Notes: generated from the sequence alone by a model not told the origin. A DNA stretch of 64,000 nucleotides from Flavobacterium sp. PMTSA4 (GCF_032098525.1 NZ_CP134890.1:2356001-2420000); one strand, 5' to 3'. Positions 44,460 to 53,646 are shown, counted from the first letter of the stretch. Numbers and translations: made by a program.

Positions 44460-44894
44460 TTATTTGAAATGAGTTTTGCCTCTCCACACTTGCAAAGTAA
44501 TGAAGACAACAATCATTCCTGAAGCTAGACCTTCGAATAACAAACCAATACAATATTCATTAACACTAGCGCCGCCAAAAATAAATTTCTCGGAAAGTTT
44601 TTCGATATATGAGTCGCCGCCTTTGTAGTAAATGTAGAAAAGTAAACCTAAAACACTTAGCAAAACACCAATGAATGCGGTTAATCCTGATGAAATTAAA
44701 TTTGCTAAATAATCTGTTTTTCCTTCAGATATATTTTGTTTTATAGTCTTGTTTACACCATAGAAGACAAATAAAACATTAAGAATTCTTAAATAGAAAT
44801 TATCAGCTAGACCTAATAATTCCATCACTAAAAAAAAGATTGATATTCCTAAAAAGATTAGAAAACCGTTTACAAGTTCTTTTGGGAGTTTCAT
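44460..44894 (-). CDS. Small integral membrane protein, unknown
   Basis: I do not recognise this 144-residue protein. It has about four hydrophobic helices (near residues 10-27, 32-47, 68-92 and 112-135) and a short basic tail. There are no catalytic motifs. The start MKLPKELVNGF and the AT-rich codon pattern look genuine. It lies alone between ribF and bioB on the minus strand. Gaps of about 100 bases on the right and 80 bases on the left hold no other gene. Confidence 0.65.
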   Translation of the reverse strand: MKLPKELVNGFLIFLGISIFFLVMELLGLADNFYLRILNVLFVFYGVNKTIKQNISEGKTDYLANLISSGLTAFIGVLLSVLGLLFYIYYKGGDSYIEKLSEKFIFGGASVNEYCIGLLFEGLASGMIVVFITLQVWRGKTHFK

Positions 44895-45002
44895 AAAAAT
44901 AGACTTTAAGTTAGAGAAATTCTACAATAAAGTTAGGTTATTTTTTATGAAAAAATAAATTTTTAACAAAAAGATTAGACTTGTTAATTGAAAATGTTGT
45001 GT

Positions 45003-45950
45003 TTACTGAGAAGTTTTCAAAGAGTTTACAAAAGAAACAGCATTAATTTTATCTAAAGCCAATTGTTTTTTTAGCGCGTCAATTGATTCAAACTTTTGCT
45101 CGTTTCGAAGCCTTTTTAAGAGCGAAACAGTGATTGGTTTTCCGTAAATATCTTTTTCGAAATCAAAAAGATGAACTTCTATTTTTTGATTTTGATTATT
45201 TGCTTCTACCGTTGGGTTCACACCGATATTCATCATTCCATAATGCTTTGATGAATCTATTTCACAAGAAACAACATAAACACCATCTTTTGGAATTAGT
45301 TTGTAATCTTCTTTTACGCTAATGTTGGCAGTTGGAAAGCCAATAGTTTTGCCTAATTGTTTTCCTTTGGTAACGGTGCCATTAATTAAATAATAGTAAT
45401 CTAGATAAGTTTGGGCAAGTGTTACATCGCCTTCATTTAGAGCATTTCTAATTTTTGTAGAACTAACAGAAACATCATTTACTTCTTCTGCAGAAATTTG
45501 TTCTACTTCAAAATTATATTTTTCTCCAAATTCAATTAAGTCGTTAATATCAGCAGTTCTGTTTCTACCAAAACGATGGTCGTATCCTATAATTATTTTC
45601 GCAACATTAAAGGTGTCAACCAAAACAGATTTTACAAAATCCTCAGCAGTAAGCCTTGAAAACTCTTTATTAAATGGATGAATGACTAAATTATCTATTC
45701 CAATAGCATCAAGCAGATTAACTTTTTCATCAATTGTATTTAGTTGTTTCATATCAGTGCCAGTTTGCAAAACAAGTCTGGGATGAGGAAAAAAAGTTAG
45801 AACCAAACTTTCAAATTCTGAATTTGAGGTGCTTTTAATTAATTTCTCAAGGATTTTTTTGTGCCCAATATGAACACCATCAAAAGTACCTATAGTAACT
45901 ATGGTTTTTGAATTGCTTTTGAAATCTGAAATAGAATTGAATATTTTCAA
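45003..45950 (-). CDS. ribF: Bifunctional riboflavin kinase / FAD synthetase
   Basis: This 315-residue enzyme phosphorylates riboflavin to FMN and adenylates FMN to FAD. The N-terminal nucleotidyltransferase has VTIGTFDGVHIGHKKIL and IIGYDHRFGRNR. The C-terminal kinase has GKTIGFPTANI and GVYVVSCEID, then MNIGVNPTV. The length is normal. It is probably monocistronic with a -7 box upstream at 45974. Confidence 0.95.
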   Translation of the reverse strand: MKIFNSISDFKSNSKTIVTIGTFDGVHIGHKKILEKLIKSTSNSEFESLVLTFFPHPRLVLQTGTDMKQLNTIDEKVNLLDAIGIDNLVIHPFNKEFSRLTAEDFVKSVLVDTFNVAKIIIGYDHRFGRNRTADINDLIEFGEKYNFEVEQISAEEVNDVSVSSTKIRNALNEGDVTLAQTYLDYYYLINGTVTKGKQLGKTIGFPTANISVKEDYKLIPKDGVYVVSCEIDSSKHYGMMNIGVNPTVEANNQNQKIEVHLFDFEKDIYGKPITVSLLKRLRNEQKFESIDALKKQLALDKINAVSFVNSLKTSQ

Positions 45951-45973
45951 CTAAATATATAAAAGAGATACTG

Positions 45974-45981
45974 CAAAAATA
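45974..45981 (-). promoter_or_regulatory. -7 box TATTTTTG of ribF
   Basis: It is a perfect TAnnTTTG match on the minus strand, 23 bases before the ribF ATG. No -33 TTG lies at the usual distance. Confidence 0.5.
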
Positions 45982-46054
45982 TAGCATTGAAATTTAATAT
46001 AATAACTTTTAATTAACGAAAAACAAAACTTAGGACTATTTCTTGTTAATTATT

Positions 46055-46102
46055 AAGCAAAATTACTTTTAAGCAAAATTACTTTTAAGCAAAATTAATA
46101 GA
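46055..46102. repeat. Three tandem 16-bp units upstream of a protease gene
   Basis: AAGCAAAATTACTTTT starts at 46055, 46071 and 46087. The third copy decays after AAGCAAAATTA. The array ends 19 bases before the -33 element of the protease promoter. Confidence 0.85.
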
Positions 46103-46120
46103 AACTAATTTATTAACAAT

Positions 46121-46150
46121 TTGATAATTATTGAAAGATAGTTATCTTTA
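46121..46150 (+). promoter_or_regulatory. Promoter of the secreted M12-like protease gene
   Basis: TTG at 46121-46123, a 19-base spacer and TATCTTTA at 46143-46150 (7 of 8 matches). Transcription would start near 46157, after the ATG at 46131, so the real start codon is the one at 46179. Confidence 0.55.
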
Positions 46151-46178
46151 CGATGAAAAAACCACTCAAATTTATAAT

Positions 46179-48869
46179 ATGAAAAAAATTTTACAATTAG
46201 TATTTATTACTACCTTGTTTCTTGCAAACAGTTATGGACAAGGTAATTTATGGCAAAAAGTTTCAGGTGACAGATTAGTAGATTTACCTAAAATGGAACG
46301 AGCTACAACGCCAAATCAATATGAATTATTTTCGCTTGATTTTAATGGACTAAAAAGTCAGTTGCAAAATGCACCTTTAGATCGAAGCGCCTTAAATTCA
46401 AATGTAATAATTGCTTTTCCTAATCCTGAAGGTAAATTACAGAACTTTAGAATTTTTGAAGCTCCAGTTATGGAAGACGGATTGGCTAATAAATTCCCAG
46501 GAATTAAATCTTATTCAGGAGTTGGAGTTGAAGATCCAACAGCTACTATTAGATTCAGTGTAACTCTTTTTGGTTTGCATGTAATGTCCTTATCTGGAGA
46601 ATCTGGAACCTATTATATAGATACTTATACTAAAGATTTAAACAATTATATTGTTTACAGTAGAAAGAATATTCAATCTAAAAGAACTTTTGCTTGTCAT
46701 TTTCAAGACGATGAAGAAGAAATTGTTAATTTAAATCGAAATGCTGCTTTTGCACAACCATTTGCAACCGATGGTAAATTTAGACAATATCGATTAGCAA
46801 TGGCATGTACAATAGAATATGCCGCGTTTCATGTTAATGCAGCTGGTTTAGGATCAGGTACTACTGCACAAAAGAAAGCAGCAGTATTATCCGCTATGGT
46901 TGTAACGATGACTAGAGTTAATGGAGTTTATGAGAGAGACATGTCTTTGCGAATGAATCTCGTAGCTAATAATGATCTTATTATTTTTATTGATTCCGAT
47001 TCATTTACCAACAATAGTGCTGCTAATTTAATTGGTGAGAGTCAAACAGTTATTACTGGTGCTATTGGTTCAGCTAATTTTGATATTGGTCACACAGTTA
47101 GTACAGGTGGAGGCGGATTAGCAGGTTTAGGTGTGGTTTGTAACTCTTCTACTAAAGCTAGAGGAATTACAGGTTCACCTGCTCCAGTTGGTGATCCTTA
47201 TGATATTGATTATGTTGCTCATGAAATGGGACATCAATTTGGAGGACCTCATACTTTTAGTGGGGATGGTGGAAATTGTCAAGGAAATGGAAGTAATGCA
47301 AATGCTGTAGAACCAGCAAGTGGTTCTACTATAATGGCTTATGCGGGAATTTGTGGTCCAGATGTTCAATCTAATTCAGATGCTTATTTTCATGCCTTTA
47401 GTATAGCGAGTATGAATGCTGTAATGGTTGGTACTGGAAATTGTGCACCACAAACTGATAATGGAAATACTGCTCCTACAATTACTACTTTATCAAATTA
47501 TACAATCCCTAACGGTACCGCTTATGTGCTTACTGGTAATGCATCTGATTCTGATGGTAGTGCTTCTTTAACCTATTGTTGGGAACAAACTAATGCTGCT
47601 TCTGGAACAAATTTTCCAACTTCAACACAAACAACAGGTCCAGTATATAGATCTTTAAACCCTACATCTTCTAACAAAAGGTATCTTCCTAATTTTCAAA
47701 GTGTTTTAAACGGAAATTTGTCACCTACTTGGGAAGTTACCCCAACTGTTGCTCGAACTTTAAATTTTGCATTAACAGTTAGAGATAATCAAACTCCAAC
47801 AGGTGGACAAACTGCAAGAGCTAATATGACTGTGAATACAGCGGCAGTAGGTCCGTTTAGAGTTACTAGTCCAGCAGCAAGTGCTTCTTGGAATACAAGT
47901 AGCTCTCAAACAATTACTTGGGATGTCGCAGGAACTACGGCAAACAATATCAATACTGCAAATGTAAATATTTTATTATCTACAGATAATGGAGTAACAT
48001 TTACTACACTGTTAGCAAACACTCCTAATGATGGTTCACAAGTGGTTACAATGCCTTCAACACCTGCGCCATATTGTAGAATACTAGTTGAAGCTGTTGG
48101 AAATATTTTCTACGCGGTTTCTCCAAACTTTTCAATAGGTTATACATTATCAACAACATGTACAACATTTACAAATAACACTCCATTGGTTATACCAGAT
48201 GGAGCAGGAGCAAATCAAAGTGGAGGAGTTGTAAATAATTCAATTGATGTTTCGGGATTATCAAATATTAGCGATGTAAATATCGGACTTAACGTTACAC
48301 ATACTTATCCTCAAGATTTGGTTATTCAAATTGTTCATCCTAACCAAACAACTTTTTCTAATGTTTGGAATAGAAATTGTGCTGGAAATGATAATTTTAA
48401 TGTGACCTTAAGTGATGGTGCTGCTGCTTTTACTTGTGTGGCTAACATGACAGGTACTTTTGCTCCAGCGAATCCATTGTCTGTTTTTAATGGTTTAAAT
48501 GCAAACGGAACATGGAGGTTATACACTGCCGATTTCTATAATCAAGATGCTGGTCAAATTAATTCATGGTTTATTGAAATTTGTTCACAAACAGCTACTC
48601 TAACTAATGAAACATTTACCAATGAGAAAAATTTTGTAATCTACCCTAATCCAAATAACGGTACATTTACAGTTCAAGTGACAAATTTATTAAATGATGT
48701 GACATTAAATGTCCATGATATAAGAGGCAGATTAATTTTAACCAAAACTATAAAAGCATCTGGGCTAATTAACGAGGAAGTTAGTTTGGCAAATGCACAG
48801 TCAGGAGTTTATTTGATAACTATTGAAGATGGGGATGTAAAAACTACCAAAAAAATTGTTGTTGAATAA
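46179..48869 (+). CDS. Secreted reprolysin-like zinc metalloprotease with P-domain and T9SS sorting domain
   Basis: This 896-residue protein has a signal peptide (cleavage near SYGQ), a propeptide-like region, and a metzincin catalytic domain with HEMGHQFGGPH near residue 348 (three zinc His and the Glu). After it come Ig/fibronectin-like domains, a proprotein-convertase P-domain (about 660-810, with TYPQDLVIQIVHPNQT and NGTWRLYTADFYNQDAG) and a T9SS type A tail (VIYPNPNNGTFTVQV to KKIVVE). It should be secreted and proteolytic. The longer in-frame ATG at 46131 is rejected because it lies before the signal peptide and inside the promoter. Confidence 0.88.
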   Translation: MKKILQLVFITTLFLANSYGQGNLWQKVSGDRLVDLPKMERATTPNQYELFSLDFNGLKSQLQNAPLDRSALNSNVIIAFPNPEGKLQNFRIFEAPVMEDGLANKFPGIKSYSGVGVEDPTATIRFSVTLFGLHVMSLSGESGTYYIDTYTKDLNNYIVYSRKNIQSKRTFACHFQDDEEEIVNLNRNAAFAQPFATDGKFRQYRLAMACTIEYAAFHVNAAGLGSGTTAQKKAAVLSAMVVTMTRVNGVYERDMSLRMNLVANNDLIIFIDSDSFTNNSAANLIGESQTVITGAIGSANFDIGHTVSTGGGGLAGLGVVCNSSTKARGITGSPAPVGDPYDIDYVAHEMGHQFGGPHTFSGDGGNCQGNGSNANAVEPASGSTIMAYAGICGPDVQSNSDAYFHAFSIASMNAVMVGTGNCAPQTDNGNTAPTITTLSNYTIPNGTAYVLTGNASDSDGSASLTYCWEQTNAASGTNFPTSTQTTGPVYRSLNPTSSNKRYLPNFQSVLNGNLSPTWEVTPTVARTLNFALTVRDNQTPTGGQTARANMTVNTAAVGPFRVTSPAASASWNTSSSQTITWDVAGTTANNINTANVNILLSTDNGVTFTTLLANTPNDGSQVVTMPSTPAPYCRILVEAVGNIFYAVSPNFSIGYTLSTTCTTFTNNTPLVIPDGAGANQSGGVVNNSIDVSGLSNISDVNIGLNVTHTYPQDLVIQIVHPNQTTFSNVWNRNCAGNDNFNVTLSDGAAAFTCVANMTGTFAPANPLSVFNGLNANGTWRLYTADFYNQDAGQINSWFIEICSQTATLTNETFTNEKNFVIYPNPNNGTFTVQVTNLLNDVTLNVHDIRGRLILTKTIKASGLINEEVSLANAQSGVYLITIEDGDVKTTKKIVVE

Positions 48870-48887
48870 TATCAAAGTAAGTTCAAT

Positions 48888-48921
48888 AAAAAAAAGGAGA
48901 TGTATTACATCTCCTTTTTTT
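48888..48921. terminator. Bidirectional terminator between convergent genes
   Basis: AAAAAGGAGATGTA and TACATCTCCTTTTT form a strong stem with A and T runs at both sides. It lies between the protease gene and the minus-strand lipoprotein gene. Confidence 0.88.
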
Positions 48922-48926
48922 ATTTA

Positions 48927-49445
48927 TTACTTTATGGTTGCAATAATATTATTTGATAATTGAGGAACTTTGTCAGTTTTATAAGTTAAATTGAAATGAA
49001 TTGTATTTTCTTTATTTTCCAGCTGTAATGAGCCTTCATCAATTTTAAAATATCCAGCTTGACCTTTACAATAACAATGTCTTCCAAATAACATTTTTGT
49101 ATTCTGAAGATATTTATTTTCCAAGTTAATTTCTTTAGAATTATTATCAATCTCAAAAATAATTTCTTCTATGTGTTGGCCATCCTGAAGACCTTCTTCA
49201 ACATTCCTTTTATACTGATAATGTATTACAGATGTACTTGAATTGTCTTTTAATTCATAGTAGATTTTACCCAATTCATCGTTTTTTATTTCTAAATTTT
49301 TATTTTTTTCAATTTTAATTGAACAATTACCATCGCCTGGACAAGGTGATTCAATTGTGAAAGAACTAGATTTTGAAACAGATTTTTTTTTGCAACTACA
49401 ATAAGATAAACTAAATGCTATTAATATTAAAAGAAGTTTTTTCAT
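48927..49445 (-). CDS. Hypothetical lipoprotein
   Basis: This is a 172-residue lipoprotein with the lipobox-like LSYCSC. I cannot assign a family. After the anchor it is a Lys/Ser-rich linker and a beta-strand-rich domain with several cysteines (PCPGDGNCSIKIE; then GRHCYCKGQAG), which suggests disulfides. An upstream in-frame ATG at 49475 would put 10 residues before the signal peptide, so 49445 is preferred. It lies alone between two secreted metalloprotease genes. A role as protease partner or inhibitor is only a guess. Confidence 0.7.
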   Translation of the reverse strand: MKKLLLILIAFSLSYCSCKKKSVSKSSSFTIESPCPGDGNCSIKIEKNKNLEIKNDELGKIYYELKDNSSTSVIHYQYKRNVEEGLQDGQHIEEIIFEIDNNSKEINLENKYLQNTKMLFGRHCYCKGQAGYFKIDEGSLQLENKENTIHFNLTYKTDKVPQLSNNIIATIK

Positions 49446-49611
49446 GACGAAATTTATTAAAGGAGATAAAGACAATCAAAAGTCTTGCCACTATCTGTGT
49501 TTTAAAGTAGTTTAAAAATTTAATTATGTAATAAATATATTGTAAAAACAATTTGTTTTTCAAAAATAATAAAGATTCTAATATGGAAAGTATAAAATTT
49601 AATTTAAATGT

Positions 49612-49641
49612 TTGTTAAAAAGTTTAAGTTCAGTATTTTTG
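49612..49641 (+). promoter_or_regulatory. Promoter of the M43 protease gene
   Basis: TTG at 49612-49614, a 19-base spacer and a perfect TATTTTTG at 49634-49641, 34 bases before the start codon. Confidence 0.7.
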
Positions 49642-49675
49642 GAATCTTTTATATTAATTACTTAGAAACATCAAA

Positions 49676-50917
49676 ATGAAAAAAATTACAATTATAGTAT
49701 TATTTTTAAGTAGTTTTTTTGGAGTTGCGCAAAGAACATGTCATACTTCAGAAAAACTAGCTGAATTGATTCAGAATAATCCTGAGTTTGCAACTCATCA
49801 TCAAGAGACAATGGATTTCATTCAAAATCCTGATAATAATACTTCATCTCAAAATAGAACAACTAATGTAGTTTACACAATCCCGGTTGTGGTTCATGTT
49901 TTATATAAAAATTCAACACAAAATATTAGTGATGCTCAGATATTGTCTCAAATTACTATATTAAATAATGATTTTAGAAAATTAAATTCTGATTTCAATA
50001 CTGTTGTTCCAGCTGCTTTTCAGACTTATGGAGCAGACATGGAGATTAATTTTTGTATGGCAACAAGAACACCTGCAGGAGTAGCAACTACAGGTATTGA
50101 GCGTAAATCGATAGCAACATCAGTTATTTTTGAAGATAGTTATTACACTTCAACAGGTTTGGTGGCTTGGGATCCAACAAAGTATTTGAATATTTGGGTT
50201 GGAAGATTTACAGATAATCAATTGCTTGGATTTGCATACTTGCCTTCTGCAGCTGGCGCGGCTTTTGATGGTTTATGTATTGGGGATCAATTTTTTGGGA
50301 ATACTGGAACAGCAACAGCTCCTTACAATAAAGGAAGAACCGCAACTCATGAAATAGGACATTATTTTGGTTTATTACATCCTTGGGGGAATGATGGTAG
50401 TGCTTGTGGTTCAGGTTCTAATAGTGATGGAGTTGCAGATACACCTGCAACCAATAATCCATACTTTAGTTGTCCTTCTTATCCAAATAATGCAAATGCA
50501 TGTACAGTTACTGCAACAGGTTCTATGTTTATGAATTATATGGATTATGTAAATGATGCGTGCATGGCGTTTTTTACTAATGGGCAAAAAACGATACTTA
50601 CTAATACTATTAATGGTCCAAGAGCTAGTTTGAAAACCTCTAATGGATGCCAATCGTTGAGTGTGACTGAGCAAGAAGCTATCCAAGCGATAGCTGTATA
50701 TCCAAATCCTGTTAGTCAATATTTCATGATTACATCACCACAAATAAATGTTGATTTTGTTGAAATATTTGCAACTAATGGTCAATTGGTTAAATCACAA
50801 AAACTTGATGAGGTTAACAATAAAATTTATATTGATAATTTAGAATCGGGAGTTTATTTCCTTAGAATTTATAATGAGGATAGATTGTTGAAATCTGATA
50901 AGATTATTAAGAAATAG
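49676..50917 (+). CDS. M43 (pappalysin/cytophagalysin-type) zinc metalloprotease with T9SS sorting domain
   Basis: This 413-residue protein has a signal peptide (cleavage near GVAQ), a short propeptide and an M43B metzincin domain. The zinc motif is HEIGHYFGLLH near residue 225, and the Met-turn is in MNYMDYVNDACM. Cysteines around the active site match cytophagalysin-like enzymes. The C terminus (AVYPNPVSQYFMI onward) is a T9SS type A sorting domain. It should be a secreted protease, the second in this region, with its own promoter. Confidence 0.92.
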   Translation: MKKITIIVLFLSSFFGVAQRTCHTSEKLAELIQNNPEFATHHQETMDFIQNPDNNTSSQNRTTNVVYTIPVVVHVLYKNSTQNISDAQILSQITILNNDFRKLNSDFNTVVPAAFQTYGADMEINFCMATRTPAGVATTGIERKSIATSVIFEDSYYTSTGLVAWDPTKYLNIWVGRFTDNQLLGFAYLPSAAGAAFDGLCIGDQFFGNTGTATAPYNKGRTATHEIGHYFGLLHPWGNDGSACGSGSNSDGVADTPATNNPYFSCPSYPNNANACTVTATGSMFMNYMDYVNDACMAFFTNGQKTILTNTINGPRASLKTSNGCQSLSVTEQEAIQAIAVYPNPVSQYFMITSPQINVDFVEIFATNGQLVKSQKLDEVNNKIYIDNLESGVYFLRIYNEDRLLKSDKIIKK

Positions 50918-50935
50918 GTTTTAATAAAAGGATAA

Positions 50936-50967
50936 AAGAAAGAGGTCAATTTGACTTCTTTTTTATT
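50936..50967. terminator. Terminator between convergent M43 protease and pth genes
   Basis: AGAGGTCAA and TTGACTTCT form a stem flanked by A-rich and T-rich runs. It overlaps the last codons of pth. The loop is very small, so the stem may be shorter in practice. Confidence 0.55.
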
Positions 50968-51583
50968 TTCCGTTAAATTCGTTCATAGTGTTGTTTAGAC
51001 CTGCTAAAGCGAATGACAGAATAATTTTTATAGATAAATCAAGGCGTTCAGTTAGTTTGCTGTTTTCTTCTTCATTCCACTCGCCAAGCACATAATCAAC
51101 TTGTTGTCCTTTTTTGAATTGGTCGCTAATGCCAAAACGGAATCTTGGATATTCTGTTGTGTTTAACAAAAGCTGAATATTTTTTAACCCATTATGACCA
51201 CCATCACTTCCTTTTGCTTTTATTCTAATAGTTCCAAAAGATAAATTCAAATCGTCCGTAATTACCAGTATATTTTCTTTTTCAATGTTTTCTTTTTCCA
51301 TCCAATATTTTACTGCTTTACCACTAAGATTCATATAGGTGTTAGGTTTCAGAAAAATTAGTTTTCTTCCTTTAATAGAATATTCTGCTACATCACCCAA
51401 TTTCATAGTTTGAAATGAACAGCTTTCTTTAGCGGCAAAATGGTCGAGAATTTTAAATCCAATATTGTGGCGTGTATTAGCATATTCGGAACCAATATTT
51501 CCTAATCCAACAATTAAAAATTTCTTCATGTTGATTTGATTTTCCTTGTTTTGTTTTTTAAAAAGTGAAAATAACCATTTCAT
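50963..51583 (-). CDS. pth: Peptidyl-tRNA hydrolase
   Basis: This enzyme releases peptides from prematurely dropped peptidyl-tRNA. It has FLIVGLGNIGSEYANTRHNIGF with the catalytic His, then FLKPNTYMNLSGKAV, DDLNLSFGTIRIKAKGSDGGHNGLK and the RFRFGIS motif. The frame gives 206 residues from 51583. A second start at 51529 gives 188 residues, the commoner length. I keep the longer form because a short basic lead like this one is often seen in Flavobacteriaceae, but the start is uncertain. It is the last gene of a prs-rplY-pth group. Confidence 0.93.
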   Translation of the reverse strand: MKWLFSLFKKQNKENQINMKKFLIVGLGNIGSEYANTRHNIGFKILDHFAAKESCSFQTMKLGDVAEYSIKGRKLIFLKPNTYMNLSGKAVKYWMEKENIEKENILVITDDLNLSFGTIRIKAKGSDGGHNGLKNIQLLLNTTEYPRFRFGISDQFKKGQQVDYVLGEWNEEENSKLTERLDLSIKIILSFALAGLNNTMNEFNGK

Positions 51584-51612
51584 GGCGTAAAAGTAATAGA
51601 ATTAAAAGCAAT

Positions 51613-51646
51613 AAAAAAGCACCAGTAAATAACTGATGCTTTTTTT
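51613..51646 (-). terminator. Terminator after rplY
   Basis: On the minus strand AAAAAAGCATCAGT and ACTGGTGCTTTTTT pair (one G-T) around a 5-base loop, followed by T. It lies between rplY and pth, so pth may depend on readthrough or its own promoter. Confidence 0.78.
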
Positions 51647-51665
51647 GAAAAGGGTATATTGAAAA

Positions 51666-52274
51666 TTATTTTTTCTTTCCTTTTGCTGCAGTTTTTTCTG
51701 CTTTTGCAGCTTCTTGAGCAGCTTTCATAGCAGCACGTGAAATCTTCACTTGACAAACTACAGTGTTATCTGGATGCATTAATTTGAAGTTTCCAGGAAT
51801 TGTTTTAGTAACATATAATTTGTTACCCATTTGCAATTCTGAAATATTAGCTTCTACAAAATCTGGAAGATTTTTTGGCAAAGCTTTTACTTTCAATCTT
51901 CTTTGGTTTAATCTTAATTCACCACCTAATAATACACCTGGAGAAGTTCCAGTAATTTTTACAGGCACTTCCATAATGATTTCTTTTTCCTCATTTAATT
52001 GGAAGAAATCAATGTGGTTGATTCTGTCTGAAACTGGGTGAAACTGAATGTCTTGAAGAATTGCATTGTATGTTTTACCATCCAAATCAACTACAACTGT
52101 GTGTGCGTTTGGAGTGTAAACCAAGTTTTTGAATGCTTTGTCTTCTGCTGCAAAATGTACTGGTTGACTTCCTCCGTAAATAACGCAAGGAACCATTCCA
52201 GCATCACGTAAGGCTTTAGTAGCTTTTTTGCCTACGCTTTCTCTTTCTGATCCTTTAATCGTAATCGATTTCAT
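51666..52274 (-). CDS. rplY: 50S ribosomal protein L25 / general stress protein Ctc
   Basis: This 202-residue protein has the L25 5S-rRNA-binding domain (about residues 1-90, SERESVGKKATKALRDAGMVPCVIYGG) and the TL5-type C-terminal beta domain (about 95-180). A Lys/Ala-rich tail (about 185-202) is typical of Bacteroidota. It belongs to the large ribosomal subunit. It follows prs by 27 bases, a common pairing in bacteria. Confidence 0.95.
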   Translation of the reverse strand: MKSITIKGSERESVGKKATKALRDAGMVPCVIYGGSQPVHFAAEDKAFKNLVYTPNAHTVVVDLDGKTYNAILQDIQFHPVSDRINHIDFFQLNEEKEIIMEVPVKITGTSPGVLLGGELRLNQRRLKVKALPKNLPDFVEANISELQMGNKLYVTKTIPGNFKLMHPDNTVVCQVKISRAAMKAAQEAAKAEKTAAKGKKK

Positions 52275-52301
52275 TTAAAAATATTTATAGTTAATAATAA
52301 A

Positions 52302-53243
52302 TTACATTAAAAATTTTCCACTAATGGAATTGTTGTGTTGCACCATGTGCATAACTTCTGCAAAAAGTGGTGCACAACTCACTACTTTTATTTTGTTTGA
52401 TTCTCTTTTTAATGGAATTGAATCGGTTACTATCAATTCGCTTAATTGAGAATTCTCTAATTTTTCATAGGCATCACCCGATAAAATCGCATGAGTACAA
52501 ATAGCTCTAACACTAATTGCGCCTTTTTCTATCATCAAATCTGCAGCTTTGGCTAGAGTTCCACCAGTATCAACCATGTCATCCACCAATACTACATTTC
52601 TTCCTTTTACTTCACCTATCAACTCCATTGTTCCAATTACATTGGCTGCCTTTCGTTGTTTGTAACAAATTACGACATCAGACTCTAGAAACTTTGAATA
52701 GGCATAAGCTCTTTTTGATCCACCCATATCTGGTGATGCAATTGTCAAATTGTCCAAATGCAAACTTCTCAAATAAGGAAGAAAAATAGTAGAAGCAAAT
52801 AAATGGTCTACTGGTTTTTCAAAGAAACCTTGAATTTGGTCGGCGTGTAAATCCATAGTCATAATTCGGGTTGCACCAGCAGTTTCAAGCAATTTTGCTA
52901 CTAGTTTTGCCCCAATTGGAACTCTTGGTTTGTCTTTTCGGTCTTGTCTTGCGTAGCCAAAATAAGGAATTACGGGAGTAATGTGTCTTGCAGATGCTCT
53001 TTTTGCAGCATCAATCATCAGCAATAACTCCATTAAATTATCTGAACTAGGAAATGTAGAACAAACAATAAAAACACGTAAACCTCTTATTGACTCTTCA
53101 AACGAAGGCTGAAATTCACCATCACTAAATTTTGAGAACGTTACTTTACCTAGCGGAACACCATAGTTTTTAGCTATTTGTTCTGCAAGATGGACACTTT
53201 GGGAACAAGCAAATATTTTTGCTTCTGGTTCTTGATGTGACAT
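52302..53243 (-). CDS. prs: Ribose-phosphate pyrophosphokinase
   Basis: This 313-residue enzyme makes PRPP from ribose-5-phosphate and ATP for nucleotide, His and Trp synthesis. Motifs are SDGEFQPSFEESIRG, ARQDRKDKPRVPIGAKLVA, MDLHADQIQGFF and the PRPP loop VVLVDDMVDTGGTL. It is the first gene of the prs-rplY group. A -7 box lies upstream at 53365. Confidence 0.96.
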   Translation of the reverse strand: MSHQEPEAKIFACSQSVHLAEQIAKNYGVPLGKVTFSKFSDGEFQPSFEESIRGLRVFIVCSTFPSSDNLMELLLMIDAAKRASARHITPVIPYFGYARQDRKDKPRVPIGAKLVAKLLETAGATRIMTMDLHADQIQGFFEKPVDHLFASTIFLPYLRSLHLDNLTIASPDMGGSKRAYAYSKFLESDVVICYKQRKAANVIGTMELIGEVKGRNVVLVDDMVDTGGTLAKAADLMIEKGAISVRAICTHAILSGDAYEKLENSQLSELIVTDSIPLKRESNKIKVVSCAPLFAEVMHMVQHNNSISGKFLM

Positions 53244-53364
53244 TTTAATTTGTTGTTTTTATTCCGCTGCGCTCCATACAATTCGGCTTTTATTTCATTC
53301 GAAAGCTTTATGCATTAATTGCCTCGGGTGTAGTTAGTTAGTTGTGTTTCGTCTTAACGAGGTG

Positions 53365-53372
53365 CAAATTTA
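53365..53372 (-). promoter_or_regulatory. -7 box TAAATTTG of prs
   Basis: It is a perfect TAnnTTTG match on the minus strand, 121 bases before the prs start, which implies a long leader. No -33 TTG is at the right distance. The region 53244-53468 holds nothing else I can name. Confidence 0.5.
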
Positions 53373-53414
53373 GGAATTAATTCCAACTCTGAAAGGATAT
53401 TTTTAACTATTTTT

Positions 53415-53446
53415 TTGAATCTGTGCAGAAAAATTATTTACATTTG
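53415..53446 (+). promoter_or_regulatory. Promoter of tRNA-Leu
   Basis: TTG at 53415-53417, a 21-base spacer and TACATTTG at 53439-53446. The predicted start is just before the tRNA 5' end at 53469. Confidence 0.75.
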
Positions 53447-53468
53447 CATCCACAAAACAAAAACCATT

Positions 53469-53548
53469 GCCCGGATGGCGGAATTGGTAGACGCGCACGA
53501 CTCAAACTCGTGTTCTTAGGAGTGTGGGTTCGATTCCCACTCCGGGTA
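53469..53548 (+). tRNA. tRNA-Leu (anticodon CAA)
   Basis: The acceptor stem GCCCGGA pairs with TCCGGGT (terminal G-T), followed by discriminator A. The anticodon stem CACGA / TCGTG encloses the loop CTCAAAC with anticodon CAA. The T arm is GTGGG-TTCGATT-CCCAC. The extended variable region marks a class II tRNA. The 3' CCA is not encoded. Confidence 0.93.
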
Positions 53549-53551
53549 CAG

Positions 53552-53579
53552 AACCTCTCAGAAATGAGAGGTTTTTTTT
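53552..53579 (+). terminator. Terminator after tRNA-Leu
   Basis: ACCTCTCA and TGAGAGGT form an 8-bp stem around GAAA, followed by eight T. Confidence 0.9.
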
Positions 53580-53646
53580 GTACGCATATTTACGTATTTC
53601 CAAATACTTTTACTATATTTATTTTTACATTGTTATTTATTTAAGA

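Noticed and set aside
46131..46178. Extended start of the M12-like protease.
   Set aside because: It lies before the signal peptide and before the predicted transcription start.
53524..53646. Extended start of the response regulator.
   Set aside because: It begins inside tRNA-Leu and crosses the tRNA terminator.
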